This document shows positions 38,592-52,800 of a stretch of 64,000 nucleotides of DNA, one piece after another. The number at the start of each line of letters is the position of its first letter. The stretch's first letter is position 1. The stretch spans positions 186,001 through 250,000 of the forward strand of contig JAFREE010000012.1 of the NCBI GenBank assembly GCA_019400425.1. The letters run 5' to 3'. A model generated the notes under the pieces. The model was not told where the DNA came from. It ran no database searches and was given only the letters and a program-made list of their open reading frames with translations. The DNA is from Hymenochaete sp. R1 (taxonomy: Eukaryota > Basidiomycota > Agaricomycetes > Hymenochaetales > Hymenochaetaceae). The position numbers and the translations under genes are program-made.

Positions 38592-40577
38592 TCAAATGCC
38601 CAGAGCCTTAATTTCCCTCCTAAATCCTTCAATGCGGGACAGAGCATATCCCAAGTAATCGAACTCCGGACTATCGGCCTGTGTCCCCTTGGACTGTGCG
38701 TCGGCAGCTAGCTCCAAGTCTTCACGTGCTTGGACAAGTCCCCAAACAGCCCACATGGCGTGTGATGCGGGACTCCAGGCTTTAGTCTGTGAATCCAGCT
38801 GTCTAACCTCCTCCGCAGCGTCTATCTTAGTTCCGACTATCGGCGTCGCGCACTCGTCTGAGCTCCTTCCCGACCTGTCGGGAACACTGGATGATGGTAA
38901 ATGGGCGTGAGCGATGTAAGACGTATAGAAATTTTCTCTATCTTTCTTTGTAGGATACTGTGAGGGGTCGAGAATATGCGGAGTTGGTCCATGGTAGTTT
39001 GCGGTCCATTCGTGGAAGTGATTAGCTATGTCGAAGGCTGCTGGGTTTGGACCAGCGTATTCGAAATCCACGACGATAATCTGAAGGAGAATAGGTTCAG
39101 TTCTATGTCGAATAAACCCACCAGCGCCGTCTGGATATGAACTGACCTGGCGATGTTCTGGTGTTCCCTCCTTCAGTTCCTTCCTTCGTAATAAATTTCC
39201 GTATTGAGCATCGTTATGTGAGAATACACGTCTGCTACTTCCATGTTCCGCCTCCCAGTTCTCTAGCCATACCATATAGCGATTCCATTCTTCCAGGAAA
39301 TCTTCAAAGTTCAACATTAATTTGTAGTCTACTCACGGTGTAATAGAGAATGTCAGAAGGCAGGTTCCGGTTGGTCACAAGGGACTCAACTCACCCTCGG
39401 CGACCGAAGTCATCTTCAAAACGTTCCGCGCGGGTGTCTGCCACTCCTTAACGTTTTTACGAGCGGCAATATCCCAGCTTACGTGCCCATCTTGGCTATC
39501 AGGATCCCAGCATTTAATGGCCTCGATATCTACGTCATGAAGCTCTGCCATCCTTGCACCGATCCAAGCACTTATTTTTGGATCTCGTAACTCCGGTGCA
39601 GTGAGCGCCGTTGAATCGAACCACTCTTCCAGCCTTCCATTCTCAAAGGTGCCGTAAATTCGGGGTCCTGTAACAGTAATGAGATATAAATTTTAAACTC
39701 CAGTCCGTGCTTCTTCCTAATCGGAGAAACGAGCTTCGTACCAATATGATAGACCGATGAAAGCACATGTAAGGTATGAAGCTCACGAGGTCTTGATATC
39801 AGTTCCGATGACGATGGTCCATAAATTCTCAGAAGAAGTGTCCTTATTGAAGGTATGCCAGTATAAGACACGAAAAAAACAGCGTTCGTAAGAGACCCTG
39901 CGACTTTGTAAACTGTGATGTTATTGGCAGACAGTGCCTCTGTAGATGACCACGATGGTACCTTCAGGGTAGCGATTATATCTAGTAGGGAGTTGGCGAA
40001 ATCCGGAGTCTTATAACGCCTACAAATAATTTATTAGCATGGAGACATTGGGGAAAGAAGACAGTGACATGTGGTTTGAAACGTGAAATAAGAGCTCCAT
40101 ATGTAACTTGAATACGAGCTTTGACCGAGTACCAGGAATGCGGAATGCAAAGCTTCTCAGATCGCACCAGAATGTTATGGAGCTGCGTTGCAATCGCAGC
40201 CAGTCTCACGTATCTCAACTTATGTCGCACCCCAACCTACGAAAATTACAATACCGCCACAAAGAAGCGCAGTCAAAAGACATCGAAGAAGGAGTGGGGA
40301 GGTGGAAAAAGAGAAGATGGACTTTGGAGGCTTACCTTGCAATTAATTTCCCTCGCGAATGTCGCAAACCTTCCTCAGTGACGACCTCAACCTCCTCATC
40401 AGCAAATGGAATGGAAGTTGAAGAAGATGCTCTCGAAATTATTGAATGATTGCTCCGAGTCGAGTCACTTCTTCCCCGGGTGGCAGCCGTAGACGAGCGT
40501 CTGGTATTGGTTGGACTAGCAGAAACTGGCGTAGACATTGGTGACGGTGATGATGTGAGTCCAGAGGTTGCTCTCAT
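38592..40577 (-). CDS. CKI1: Choline/ethanolamine kinase
   Basis: Phosphorylates choline with ATP in the first step of the CDP-choline route to phosphatidylcholine. The start ATG is 40575-40577 (MRATSGLTSSPSPMSTPVSA), opening a Ser/Thr-rich N-terminal extension of about 80 residues. After a short exon encoding GVRHKLRY the kinase fold begins: PDFANSLLDIIATLKVPSW, ITVYKVAGSLTNAVFFVSYT (nucleotide-binding part), RIYGPSSSELISR, RIYGTFENGRLEEWFDSTAL (hinge region), and the catalytic VFSHNDAQYGNLLR and VVDFEYAGPNPAAFDIANHF, matching the HNDxxxxN and DFEYxxxNxxxFDxxNHF motifs. The C-terminus ends FRREIKALGI. All catalytic motifs are intact. A Ser/Thr-rich extension before the fold is also seen in other fungal choline kinases. 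It converges on the MFS gene. Confidence 0.93.
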
Positions 40578-42418
40578 GGTTGCAACGGTTAGATAACGCT
40601 TGTCAGAGCTAAGATAAGCCGATGAATTCAGGCAATGGATTGTTTATGGCTCGAAATGGCGATTGAAAATGAGTGTGTATGATCTAGTGAAGTTCCGTGA
40701 GGAATACGAGTCGCAATTTCGTTTTGAGAGAGGTCGTGTGAGATCGTGATACCAGTTGTCAGTTGTAGAAGAAGTTCGAAACAAAGTGGCCCGCCGGTCT
40801 GGCCAAAATTGACGATCGTCATAGCTGCACAGCCTCAAGAAAAGACAGATAAGATCCATTGTTACGTAATCATACGATATCTGATATTCCATTCTGGGTC
40901 CGAGAAAAGGTTAACTTTGTCGACCCTCTCTCTTCGAGGGCTTCACAACCTTCCCCACTTTTTTCGAATCTTCCGAATAATAGGACCATGCTTTTTTCAG
41001 GATCCCTACTGAACTGCCATCTTCGGACTCCAATGGACAAGGACAATTTGACTAAGCTTCGAGACAAGCACCGACGATAGGTATCAGGATACTTGGATTT
41101 ATAGTAAGCATGCCATAATGCCGAATGAATTTGCCCCCCCCCCCCCAAGCTGCCCTTTGTACTCAGCTGGTGTCGCTTGCTAGCGCAAGCCCCGGTGCTT
41201 TGAAGTCACTTCGGTAAACGTACAAGTCTTGCTCGTTCACACTTCATTCTAATTATCCATCCGAATTTTCTTGTTTAATTCCTTTCGGGATGACACATCT
41301 TGCGCTAGCTCCGAGTCCCGCACAACCACCGACTAGTATAGGCTTCATCTAGTGGCTTGCCTTTGTATGGATGCACTACAGGGAGGCACCGGATCTTCGA
41401 ACTCAGAGACTCGGACATTCTTTCACGTTCGGCTGAAATGAACGTTTTTCAGCGGCAGCTACGTCAAGTACTCGGAATCCATCGCGAATGCTTCTAAGAG
41501 AGCATCACGTACAATTTTGGCCAGTCTGATTTCTTCGATTTGATTGATCTTGTATTGGGAAGTGCTTGGAGAGCCCGATAATAGCGGCCCTTTAGTTATC
41601 CTCAAAGTGCTTAACAATGCACTGCACTGCGCTTCCCACTAAAAACGTGCCCGGGAATGCCTCTAGGCTTGCTACGGCACACCTCATAATGCTCAAGGTT
41701 GAATGGCGGCCTCACGTTCGGTAATAGTTGTCATGCAAGGGTATAACGAAGGAGCTTTAAGTGTGCACTACTACATGCACGAAATTTAATTCAAGTTCAG
41801 CGAAAATCACAGGCTACCCGCGAAAGTATTTGCAAGAACGATTGGAATCTATCATGTTCTGTTGCATCTGGGAGTCCGTTGTCGACGACATGAGGTTATG
41901 CTGCTCACGTCAGGTTGGTAATCTGCGAACTTGTTTGAACCTGGTGCCTTACAATCTCGGTTCGTGTCATGTGGGACAGTAAAAAAACCGATCACTTTTC
42001 AAAGGAAACAGATACTTTAACACATAAAAGACGGACATGAAAAGCGTTGTAAAGCGAACAATGAGTGCGACGGTGGTAAAGAAACACGGTGAAAAAAATG
42101 ACGGGTAACGGATAAGTAAGAGTAAAAGTGAAAGTTAAAACCATCCGGTGAAGTATTGACAAGAAAGAGATGAGAAGAAAAGAAAAAAAAAACTTTCCGA
42201 TCGGCACTAATGGAATCACCGTCGTAAAGCTTGAGAAATCAGCGAAAAGACTAGTTTTTAATCGTGGTCCGTCGAGATTCGTCTCAAGTCATGAAGCCAC
42301 CTTCCATTTACCTTCCCTAGGCAATTTCCGCATTGGCTATAAGTCGTCTTCATCTTAAGAATAAAACATTACGCTTCGCTCCACCCGCTTCCTTTAGGTA
42401 TTCATTATTTCTCGTACA
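40578..42418. other. 1.8 kb intergenic region
   Basis: Lies between the 5' end of choline kinase and the 3' end of the CCCH gene, both minus strand. It contains a 13-base C run (41134-41146). No gene was recognised; scattered short open frames lack domains. Confidence 0.55.
41134..41146. repeat. Homopolymer tract (13 C)
   Basis: An uninterrupted run of 13 C upstream of choline kinase. Confidence 0.9.
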
Positions 42419-45400
42419 TTAGGACCAGGTCCTATCATTGTGCCGTGCCGCATTGGCATTGGCATCACTTGCACCCCACGGCGAAGCAGCAACCGCAGTA
42501 CCCATGGCGTTAGCATCACTTCCTGGGGACGGTGTATGAGCGTATGGTGTGCCACCAGTGCTCAGTCGATTATTTTTCTGAGTGAAGGAGCCCCAGTTAC
42601 CGGCACTGCCAGAGCGCGAGTGGCCATGACCAGGGGTGCTCCCATTCGTGTTCGCGTTCGAGTGATCGACTTGATTGGTCAACATACCGAAAGGCGAAGA
42701 ACCTCCTGATACGCTCCGAGGAGCCTGCGAATAGGAAATACTTGCCTCAGAGCTCGTGTAAGCATGGCGAGGAGTAGCAGTGCCCCCGTTGTTGATCCGC
42801 TGAGAGTTCAAATGAGCATTAAAATTAGTTTTGAACATGCTAGAACGCCTTCGACTCACCTCAGAGTTATTTGCGTTTCCGGTTCCAAAGTTGCGACCGA
42901 ACTCTGGGCCTGCGGTGACGGGTCCCGGCGATAACACCTGCATCGACGTGTTGGCGAAGGTTGGATAAGCAGACTTGTTCTGCTTCGAAGTAGCGGGCGC
43001 TTCGACGTTCGTATCGACTCGCAATGCACCAGTGGGTGGTTTATTAGAATACTGGTAGTTGTTCCCACTCTCGGTAGCCGTAGGAGTCGCGCTTCCCGTA
43101 CCGCCATCCTCTTGTCTGCGGCGCGCCGTTATGCGCGCGAGAAGCGACGTCTGAGAGTCGTTGGGATCACTGTTAGTACTCATAGAACGTGCTCGTCCAT
43201 CCGTTGGAGGCGGCGGAGGCGGAGCACCGTCTGCGCCGGGAGGCGTGCCGTTGGCAGGCAGCTCAGTATGTATAAAGCAGCAGCGCTTTCCATAGGGACA
43301 AGACCCAGAAACCCAAAACGTCTAATAATTTGTAAGGTGGGGTTCGGAACCAAGTGCTAAAAGAAGACGTACTCTGCAGATCTCAGTCTTGTACTATTGA
43401 AAAATATTGGCATCAGAGAAAAGTGACAACTACCAATGGAAGAAACAAACCTTGGGGTGCCTAGAGACCTTGCGAATCTCTTCTTCGCCATGAGCAAACT
43501 GGCACTTTGGACCGTACCTGCAAGAACCTTTTTCTTCCCAGCTCCTACAAAGTTCGGTTTTATAGAGACCGAGCTTCCTATTGTTCGCGCTAGGCCCACT
43601 AGAATTTTGAAGATTCGAAGGGGAGCCCGCGGCGGAAAAATTGGCTTGGGATTGCTGAGGGGTCACAGGAGCGCCATTTGAGCCCGTGTATTGAGGCATC
43701 ATCCCGGCTCTGGCCATAGCATTAATGACCTCCTGCTGTTGACTGTACATGTCCTGTGGCTGAGGGCCGGCATTGGCGAAAAATTGGTTTGAATACACCG
43801 GAGGCGTCATCGCCATGGGCGGATACATTCCAGGCGACATCGCAGGTGTCGGGGAAAACTGCATACCTTGCATGCCATGGACACCCGCGCTCATGAGCAA
43901 GGCGGCTGCATCGCGAATGGAAGCCGGATCGGAAGCAGAGTGATGGTGTCCGGCACGAAATGCCTGTTGTGTACGGTTAACAGCAGGATCCATGGGCATT
44001 ACCATATTGTACATTTGCTGAGAAGTGCCAAGCGACAGGGCGTTGTGATGGCCAGGAGTGCCCGGTACACCAGGGTACGCAAAATTCGTCGGGCTCGGGA
44101 TCATGGGGCCTTGTCCTTGTATCTGCATCTGAGGGGGTTGGAACATGTTCATGTTCATGCCTCGCATTTGTTGCTGCCGGAACGGCAGTGGCTCTGGCTG
44201 GCGACCCGGAGCACTCATCGGAGGAACGGACATGTAAGGCGCCGGTACGTTCTGATTACCGTTGACGATCTGTTGACGGGGCATGGTGTGTTCAGGATCC
44301 TCCTGACGCTTCACGTTGCTTTGAGCTTGGCGAGCCATGTACTAAATACCACATCAGCATTCCCACTTTCGCGATAGGCACATGTGAAGAGAATTGTACT
44401 TACATGAGGTTGAGCCTGCGGATGTTGGTGCTGTTGTTGTGGATTGGGATACGCAGCAAGAGAGGGGTACATCGGCTGGATGGAACCACCCAGATTCTCG
44501 CCGCTTGGCACAGATGACGGAGGTTTACTATCCCCAGTACTCATATCGCGCGGTTCCGCTCTATCCTGAAAGTGCTCCGGTAGATGAGAGGGAGTGGGGA
44601 TATTCTGAAGACGGCGGAGGTCATTTTCCGTGATAGCACCACTGAACGAGCGAGGACGGTCCTTGGTAAGGTCATGAACCAGAGGACCACCTTTGAGTGA
44701 CTTCAAGTGTACATTTCCTGGAACGGAATTCTCAGAAGCCATTGTATCAGTCGACGAGTCCCGAGAATGAGACGGGAGACCAAGTGAGTCTACATTCGAC
44801 GGAGAGTTCGAGTCCAAAGACGTCTCTGAGGAGGATGTGTCCAACGGACTAGCTTCATGGATTTGAAGAACGTTGGCCTTCGATGGGGTAGTCGTCCCAT
44901 CAGTTCCATTCCCAGCGCCGTTTGCAATACTGAGCTTCCCGATTTCATCGACTAGATCCCAGCCTCCAAGTTTTGGGTCGATTGCTTTCTCCGCCCCGTT
45001 GAAACTCCAGCGGTTTCCTGCCCGACGAATGTTGTTGTAATCGTCAGACTCGTCACGCACGAAAGGGGGATCTAGTGGAGCCGCAGACTTAGGGTTTGTC
45101 TTCATGTACTCTGTGTTTCCTCCAGCCGACATGATAAGTGGGGAAGGAGAAAACGAGAGCCTCTGAGAGGCGGATCGACGAGAATTGACCGTTTCTCTCG
45201 GAGGAGATCGGTCTTGAGAAGAGCGCTGACAAATGAGTGCAGGATTAATTACCGGCGCCCTTCACCTCAAGAGTAAATCAAGACCCCAACATACCTCGAG
45301 ACCGTCCTGACCATCCCTTATGTCATTTGTCTGACCCCAGTCATAGGATTTTGGTTGATGCGCGAGCGGAACAGATGACCGATGGTCCTTGGAAGGGTAA

Positions 45401-45426
45401 AAACCTGCCACAGCAGGAGAAGACAT
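42419..45426 (-). CDS. Tandem CCCH zinc-finger mRNA-binding protein (TIS11/Zfs1 type)
   Basis: Proteins of this type bind AU-rich 3' UTRs and promote mRNA decay. Splicing (GAG-GTATGT..CAG-CGC) extends the frame upstream to the ATG at 45424-45426 ([17 protein letters not shown]). Most of the protein, about 800 residues, is disordered: Ser-rich, then Gln/Met/Pro-rich ([36 protein letters not shown]). Finger 1 is [20 protein letters not shown] ending QFAH, spacing C-x8-C-x5-C-x3-H. Finger 2 is YKTEICR joined to [14 protein letters not shown] and CFIH, same spacing. The YKTEICR lead is a separate 21-base exon (43373-43393). The C-terminal tail includes [26 protein letters not shown] and a Ser/Asn-rich run ending NDRTWS. 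Both fingers are intact. The upstream 1.4 kb is gene-free. Confidence 0.92.
43373..43393 (-). other. 21-base microexon of the CCCH zinc-finger gene
   Basis: Seven codons, YKTEICR, flanked by an ..AATAG acceptor and a GTACGT donor. It supplies the lead-in and first Cys of finger 2, and the next exon supplies the other ligands. Frame is kept on both sides. Confidence 0.8.
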
Positions 45427-46857
45427 AGCTTGGACGTGATGAAACTGATAATTGATCAGTGTTCCAGTCTAGCGGGGGGATGGGGGGTTAGGTGAAAACG
45501 AAGCAAACATACTAAGCGATAAAAATTATAAGTTCAGACAGAGTTGGAGGCAAAGCAGAGGAGAGTTGATGTATAAGTGATGCGGATGCTTAAAACAAGA
45601 ATAAGTTGGGACGGGAGACGATTGAGGCTGCGCTCAATATCTTTTTGAGCCCGCGACGAGACCAGGCGACTACAGCACTTTCGAAGCGACACGTAACGCG
45701 ACCTGATAGACACCTCTAAATAGAGAGCGGCACGAGGGAGTGACGGAGTAGCAACAACTCGGTGTTCAGCGCACGCTCTGTAGAACTGAGAATATGCGTC
45801 GTGTAGTCGTCCTTTTTTCGTGGCAGAGAAAACAAGTAAGCTAAGAACGAGGAGAACAGATGGGAGTAGGAAGGAAACCCGGCGAGCGAGAGAGATGAGA
45901 GAAGAAAAAGAAGGATGAATGGGAAGAAGGTGAAGGGGCGACGAATGATGGCAACGTGCTGAAGGCGAGGCTTGGATATCAAGTCAAGAAATGGAATAAC
46001 GCACCAGGTAATCGCTCAATAAATTATCTCACTCTTCCAACGCAGCTTCACGGCGAGGCAGACGACGTTGGTCGACGAATGACGCAGGGAGCTTGAACCG
46101 TCGTCGACGTCGAGGGCAGAGCAAGGTGCAGGGAGCAACAGCACGCTCAAAACCTCCACTACAGCCGGCTCTCTCGCCCCTTCCTTTTCCTTTTCCTTTT
46201 CAGGTAAGATCACCCTCGTGTTCGTGATTTCTCACGCTCTCATTGCCTTGTTTTTCGTTTCACGATAATATAAAATATTTCTGCTTCCGCAGCATGTACA
46301 TGTACAGTACAGTACAATGACAATTACTATTACATGTAGTGAACCCAGGCAACACTTTTTGTTCTAATCGATGACCATGAGCCCGTGTATGTGGTCAACC
46401 TTCCTTCACTCATTTTAAGCACTTGCAAGCCGCAGAGGCACTCATTGATACCCCCAAATCACGCATGTCGGCCTGTGGCCCGACCTCATGCACGTACTTA
46501 TCAATCTCCATCATCATCAATCCCTTCTAGATAGTCACAACTGCGCCCCACGTCTTCTCCGCACCTCTTCACTTTACGTTGTCCTTCAAGAAGGAACATC
46601 TCAATGCCTAGGTCAGAAATATCGGTGAGACGCAAAATTCTTCAAACATTTAATAGCAATTACATGTCGGCCTACAGTATAAATTACACAGTGCCAAAAG
46701 ATCTTCTCCTTGAACACCTAAGCTCTTACTATGGGCGACGAAACTAATATACCTCTCGTCTCGCTCGCCTTGAGTTTATACGATTTCATATATGCTTCTG
46801 CGCTTGCACAGCCTTACGAGGACGCTTCGGCAGTTATTCCATCCCGGGATCCGATCA
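45427..46857. other. 1.4 kb intergenic region
   Basis: Holds the promoter and leader of the CCCH gene and the 3' side of BLM10 copy 2. A short TTTTCC repeat ends at about 46202. A run of GTACA units is at about 46295-46316. No gene was recognised. Confidence 0.5.
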
Positions 46858-49800
46858 TCAAGCATCTACAAAAATCAATTTAGTTGTTGAAGATGAAACG
46901 CGACAAACTACGACCAACAGTATGATGTTCCAATAAGCATTGTCGACAGATCCTGGAGTTGGTCGGCCGTGAATGCTCGTTCATCTATGTGCCATGTATC
47001 CTATCAATGAAGATGTCAGCTATCCAGTTGCGGTGAAAGAGAGAAACGCTGAGACTAGGCATGGGAAGTAGCTTGACAGCACGTTTTCATGACATCCCCA
47101 AAGGCGTGCATGACATCAAGAATGGGAACGGAAGAAGAGAGGAAGTATGGCACAAGGGCTCACCTGATGGGTCTATGATTAATAGAACCTCGGGTCAGTA
47201 TCTCGAGTTTTGGCGACGTAATGAGAATGATCACGCGCCTTCTTGAATTCCGAAGCACATTTGCGGATTGTCGATGAGATAGGCGGAGGATCGGAGGCAT
47301 GAGGCGCGAGCACTGCAAGAAGAAGCCAGAAATAATCATAAAAACCGAGCCCACATTGGCGAGAGAATCATCTGAAGAACTCACCTTCTGCCAAGGGTGG
47401 CATCCAAGGCTCAATCGTATACGGGAAACTCTCGATCAAGGAGCAGACCCCTAATATAGCAGAGTGAAGTTTTCGCAACCTTTTATTAAAGTCACTTTGG
47501 CTGCGGTGCGGTAACCTCGTCTTGCGCACGTCAGACACGAATCGATCCTGAGAAGCGACGTGAAGTTCTTAGAAAGCGATTCACATTAAGAATGCAAGGC
47601 CTTACCCGGAGAGGAATTATACGATGCCTTTGCGAACAGCGCAGTAGATTTGATAAGAGTTTCGCCGCAGTCTGACATACTTCTATATTCTCATCGTGCA
47701 TGCAGGCAATGACAACATCCACCACTTGTTGGATGCACGACTGAGATATACTCAGGAGGCTATTGAATAGAAATGTGGTCAGGATCAACAGTCCGGTCTG
47801 TTTCATCTTCCACGACTAAAAGGCTCTGAGGCTCAGTAAAAAGTTTTTGATCCATGCAAAATAAGGCAGACCTGTGAAGTACTAATAGTGTCCGCCAAAT
47901 TGACAACTATCGACTCTACGTATTCTTCTGGAACCGTTATCCGCGACAAGATTAAAAGCACTGAAGAGCTGTGTACAACAAGTTCGCTATTATCTTGCAA
48001 ATCAGTCATTTTCAGAACCTCCGGACTATTGTGGCGTTAGACATAGCTATGGTCAAAACAGGCACAGAGGCTCACATGATAGGCACCACGTATGGAAAAA
48101 TCAAACTTGAATCGACCCCATGGCTAACGTCCCATATCCACAGTAATACTATACCGGAGATCGGTAAGTAGCAAAGTAGATTTCAGAGTCAAATCACCCA
48201 CAGGTCAGAGCTACTTTGTCGAACTTTACCAGTTTAATCAATAATGTGGAAAGGAGAAACAAAGGAAATATGTACCTGTGATTGTTTGACTCGAGGGGGC
48301 GGCAGACGTTCCATTCTCCACAACGGGAGCTTATCTGTGAGACTCCTAATGGCATCTGAATGCGGCGCTTGCCTTTCCCACGAAAGTTAAATAGGCCCCT
48401 TTCAGGGATGAATCGTCCTCCTTACCTAGTCTTCAATGGATCATTACTCTCCCGACAAGCTGTTAGGAAAGCGTCGACGGAAGGATAGGACGGGAACCAT
48501 TCGCAATTCATTAGCATGGCGATCAATTGCGCAATTATTGAGCGTATCTAGTGGAAAAGCGTTAACAATATACTCGATGAAATCGAATCGAATGTTCACG
48601 CAGAGACCGATACCTCTGCAAAGTTTGTGTCGCAATTTTCTAGCAGACGTTTGATATTGTGTTGGGCAGCAGCTGCGAAACGGAACCCTGCTTCGTCTAC
48701 AACTGTCATGAAGTGCTCGAGAGACTTCGTCACTAAAGAGAGATGAGCAAAAATTCAAAACTGATTTTTTTTCGATACGACCTACTGGCAAAAGCAGAGT
48801 CACCATGGAAGTCTATCGGTAATGCGAGTATCTTGTCAATGAGAGGTTTATTTCGTCGAGGATCCCTCCCCTCTAAAATATCCTATTCATCACGGGGGTG
48901 TCACAATTAGAGCAATCCCATAAATTGTAGCATCGCCAAGTACCCTGAGAAGATTCTCCCAAAATGCCAACGTATCAGGCCTGATTTGCGAAAATACGAC
49001 ATCGATCTGTTTCATGAACCAGGCCCAGAGCAATTCGAGGGAGGGTGAGGACCAATGTTTTGATCCTCTAAAAAGCTTGACAACGATTGCAGCAACTTGA
49101 GCAACAATTATTGTACAAGTATTGATCATACCACTCACCCCGGACAAAGCCTCTGCGGCCGCTCGTTGCTTAAATCGATCTTGATCCATCAACAAGCGTT
49201 GAACAATTGGAAGTAGTGCATCGAGCACTTCGGTTTCAAAGGTCTTAACTGCGAGAAAATGTTACAAAACACGCATTGACTTGAAGCGACATAGACCTAC
49301 CGAGTGATTTCATGTAAGTCACGTTAACATGCCTGTGCAAGAAAGAGAGAACTGTTGTAAAATTACGCCAGAAAGTCCGGGCTGGAGCATTACCTCAGCG
49401 ATAAATCTGTGTTCATAGCACCTCGGATATCCGATTCTTGCGACCACAAGCTCAAACAACGTTCAAGGTACACCTGGTCGCTTAAAGCAGATCTTACTAC
49501 ATCCAAAGCAGGGAGAGAGCCTCGCTCCCAAATACCATCCAGAGGGGAAGTGGAGGACGGAGGTGCGCTCCCTCTCAAGGTGAGTTGCCAGACCAAGAAC
49601 CCGCACGTCACTTTATCTAAAAACGGAGTTCTGCTAAAGCGTTAATGACAAAATCATTCTTCATGCATCGGACGTACCCCGATAGATCCTGCCCCTGTAC
49701 GAACGGTGCCTGCACAAATGCTTTCAGACGTTCGGGGTCTGATACTTGGATATCTACATGACTGGGACTCTTCCATTCCTCATACCATAACTCATCTTCG

Positions 49801-52800
49801 TTCTGAGAGTATGTTCGAATTTTTACGAGTGCTAGCAACTTTGATAAAGCTCTAAAACATGTCAGTTGCCAGCTAACCTGTGATATTAATTTTACCCACT
49901 TTTGGGCTAAGGATCTCGTGGATACATGCGAAGTCACGGTGGTGTCCAGGAGAAGTTGTGCTACTTCGGCGTTTTGAGTAACATCACGCTTCAGCAAAGA
50001 CCTCATGAAATAAGAAGTGAGACCAAGTCATGTGCATAAAATGGAAGAAATAAACTTACATCAAATACTGGATGGCCATGTGAAGATACCTCCACTAGTA
50101 GGGAGTGAGAATCGAAGGCTTCAGACAACTGAAATCGTCCTTACATGTGTTTGAGGCCCACGTGCTATACTGAGAATCTCTGTGACCTGCGAAATAACTT
50201 AAAAGTGATCATCAACTCGGAATAATTAGCTTACAATATTCTTGTAAGTATTTTCCGTTCCCTCGATCCGACTTTTCGATGAATGCAACGATGCAACGAG
50301 CAGTTCTTCGTCTTGAGCAAATTCGAATTGGTCATGTAGGGCTTGCAATGAAGAACTAAGGCGAGCGAGCGATCCAATGTCAGGGAGTTTTCGCCAACTT
50401 TCTTCGCTGATACAATGAATGAGAAAATCATTATGAATGGCCGATACCAGCTTCTGAACAGATGGCTAAAGAAGGGGCAGAATAAATCACACTGGTGAAT
50501 AAGTAATTCTCTGGACGCGTACCTTTTCTTGGTGTTGACACTCTAAAATCGTTCTCATTAAGTCACTCTGTAGTCCAGTGTCTTACGCAACAAGAACCAG
50601 TAAGTTTGAATCATTGGCCAGATCGTCTGGACAAACATACCATATCGCAGAGCGTATCCTGACATCATTGCAGTCAACAGGCTTTCCCGGCATCAAAACC
50701 ATCAGCAGTACTCACTGGTATTTTTGTTTGAAAGAACATATAATGCGCCTTTCATTTTATCAGGGTCCGTTCCTCGAGATAAGGAAGATAGCATCTTCAG
50801 GATCACTGAACGCGAAACGTGTGAGTAGCACTAAATCCAAGTCAGTACGGGTTTCAAAGAGCTAATCACACTCTCACGTTCGAAACAGCCTCAAGAATGC
50901 CTTGACTGGTTCTATTAGAATAGGAAATATAAATCAAAGCCATCGATAAGAAATAGTTTATTCTGACCTCCGAACGCGTGTGTACGGAGACAGCGAAAGC
51001 TCCATCAAATCCTCAGTTAATTTGATTTCAGTTTCTGACCTGTGTCTATTCGTCGAGTGTGTGCTGAGCCGAGCGTTGTGATAGACCTGCGCTCTCTTCA
51101 GAAAAACGAGGCGGGTGTTCTTTTTCTGACGAGGCCACATCCGGTTAATACTGGTAAACGAATCTTGGTCAACTTACAAACAAGCATTGCAACGTAGACT
51201 TACTCTCGAGCTATCGCATAATTCTTTCTGAGAGCCAGATAACTTGAAAAACCTGCCGCATACTCAAGCATATATACATCGATGCCCTTCACGTGCATTG
51301 GTTATTTTCCAAGTACTTATGACTGGACATGTGCGCATACCTTTAAAACTCCAATTACAGCATCGATATGGTCTTCTTCCACATTATCAGCAAGGGCTGA
51401 TGCGGCATGATGCATAAGTAATCCGAATTTGGCTCGATGTTTTAATATAGTCTTATAACGTGGGTCTGTAGAATCAGATAAAGCAAAACCTGAATTCAGA
51501 GCGAGTTTCGACGGATACAAATCCCAAACATCATCTTCCTTCGTCGAATCCGGCCTTTGCGGCTTTTTCGGCTCTTCAAATATAGTTGGAAGACCGGCCC
51601 AAATCGACCGAATCGCATTCAAGAAACTACCAGATGCGATTAGTATAAGAAACGAAACCTACGCTAACCGATGCTACGCACCGACAGAAATCATTCCTTG
51701 CATTGTTATCCCAAGACCTGGTGTGAAGGAGGAGCTCCTCCAGTCGGCCGACGAGCGGAGCCGCAACCTCGTCCAAAATTTGGATTACGAAAGTTATTTC
51801 ATCAGCGCTCGGGACTTGATACTCAATTCAGTGCGAATGCAATATCGTGCGCGTATAGAACCCACCATGCCACTCGATTTGCACCTCTTTGACGTCATAA
51901 AACCGACCCCAATGTGCAATATGGTTGCGTTCGAACTCTACAGAGTGCGTAAGCCTCTATCATCCGAAACGTCGAAAATTGGCTGACCCTCTGAATACCA
52001 CTCTGAATGGCATAACACGTAAGTATGTTGTATTGTTCTCGAAAGAAATATTGCTTGCCTGAAGTGTTCACAAACCGGCTATTTAGGGGATACACTCCGG
52101 ACACAGTATGCATCAATCGAAGAATTAAACGGCCCGCACTGCTGTATCCCCTCTCTCCCTTTGTTTTATGGACGAGCGTAGTGATGAGGTCGACCAAGGT
52201 TTCCTTATGTTTAAGTAGCTATGTGAACGCCTTAGTTTACGGAACAGATGCATATCTTTAAGTTCGACATGCTACTGACAGTCGGCCCACCATATCCCAA
52301 GCAGCCGCGAAGTAAAGATATGTCTTAAAGTTTGTAAGCCCCATTGTATCTGATCGAAAGGAAAGGAAAAAGCTAACTCCAGTGCAAAGTAGTGTCCGAC
52401 GGCACTGCGGTATGGGAAGAAGTGGAAGGCAGGCTTGATGCGCCGTGTTTCAACTCTTCCTTAATCTGCTGGATGCAGAAAGGCAGAAATTTGTCGGTCG
52501 TCTTCTGTGGGTTAGTTCGGGCCAAGCAGGCAACAAGTTGGCCTATGGCGCGAACAGCATTCGACTTAGTATTTGTAGAGGCATATTCAAAAACGATCTT
52601 CAAAACCAGATCAAAGAGCGCATCAGAGAGGTGCAGGCATATGACGTCGAGCATGTTCTTTATTGCTTTAAGTACCGCTTCTTCAGACTTTCCGCCTGTC
52701 GTATTCCGACGACCACCTTCCTCCGGTAGATTTTCGTACAAGGAGAATATGCGTCGGAACAAAGTAGTGACCCAGTCTATCGCAAGGCCGTCTTTATTTA

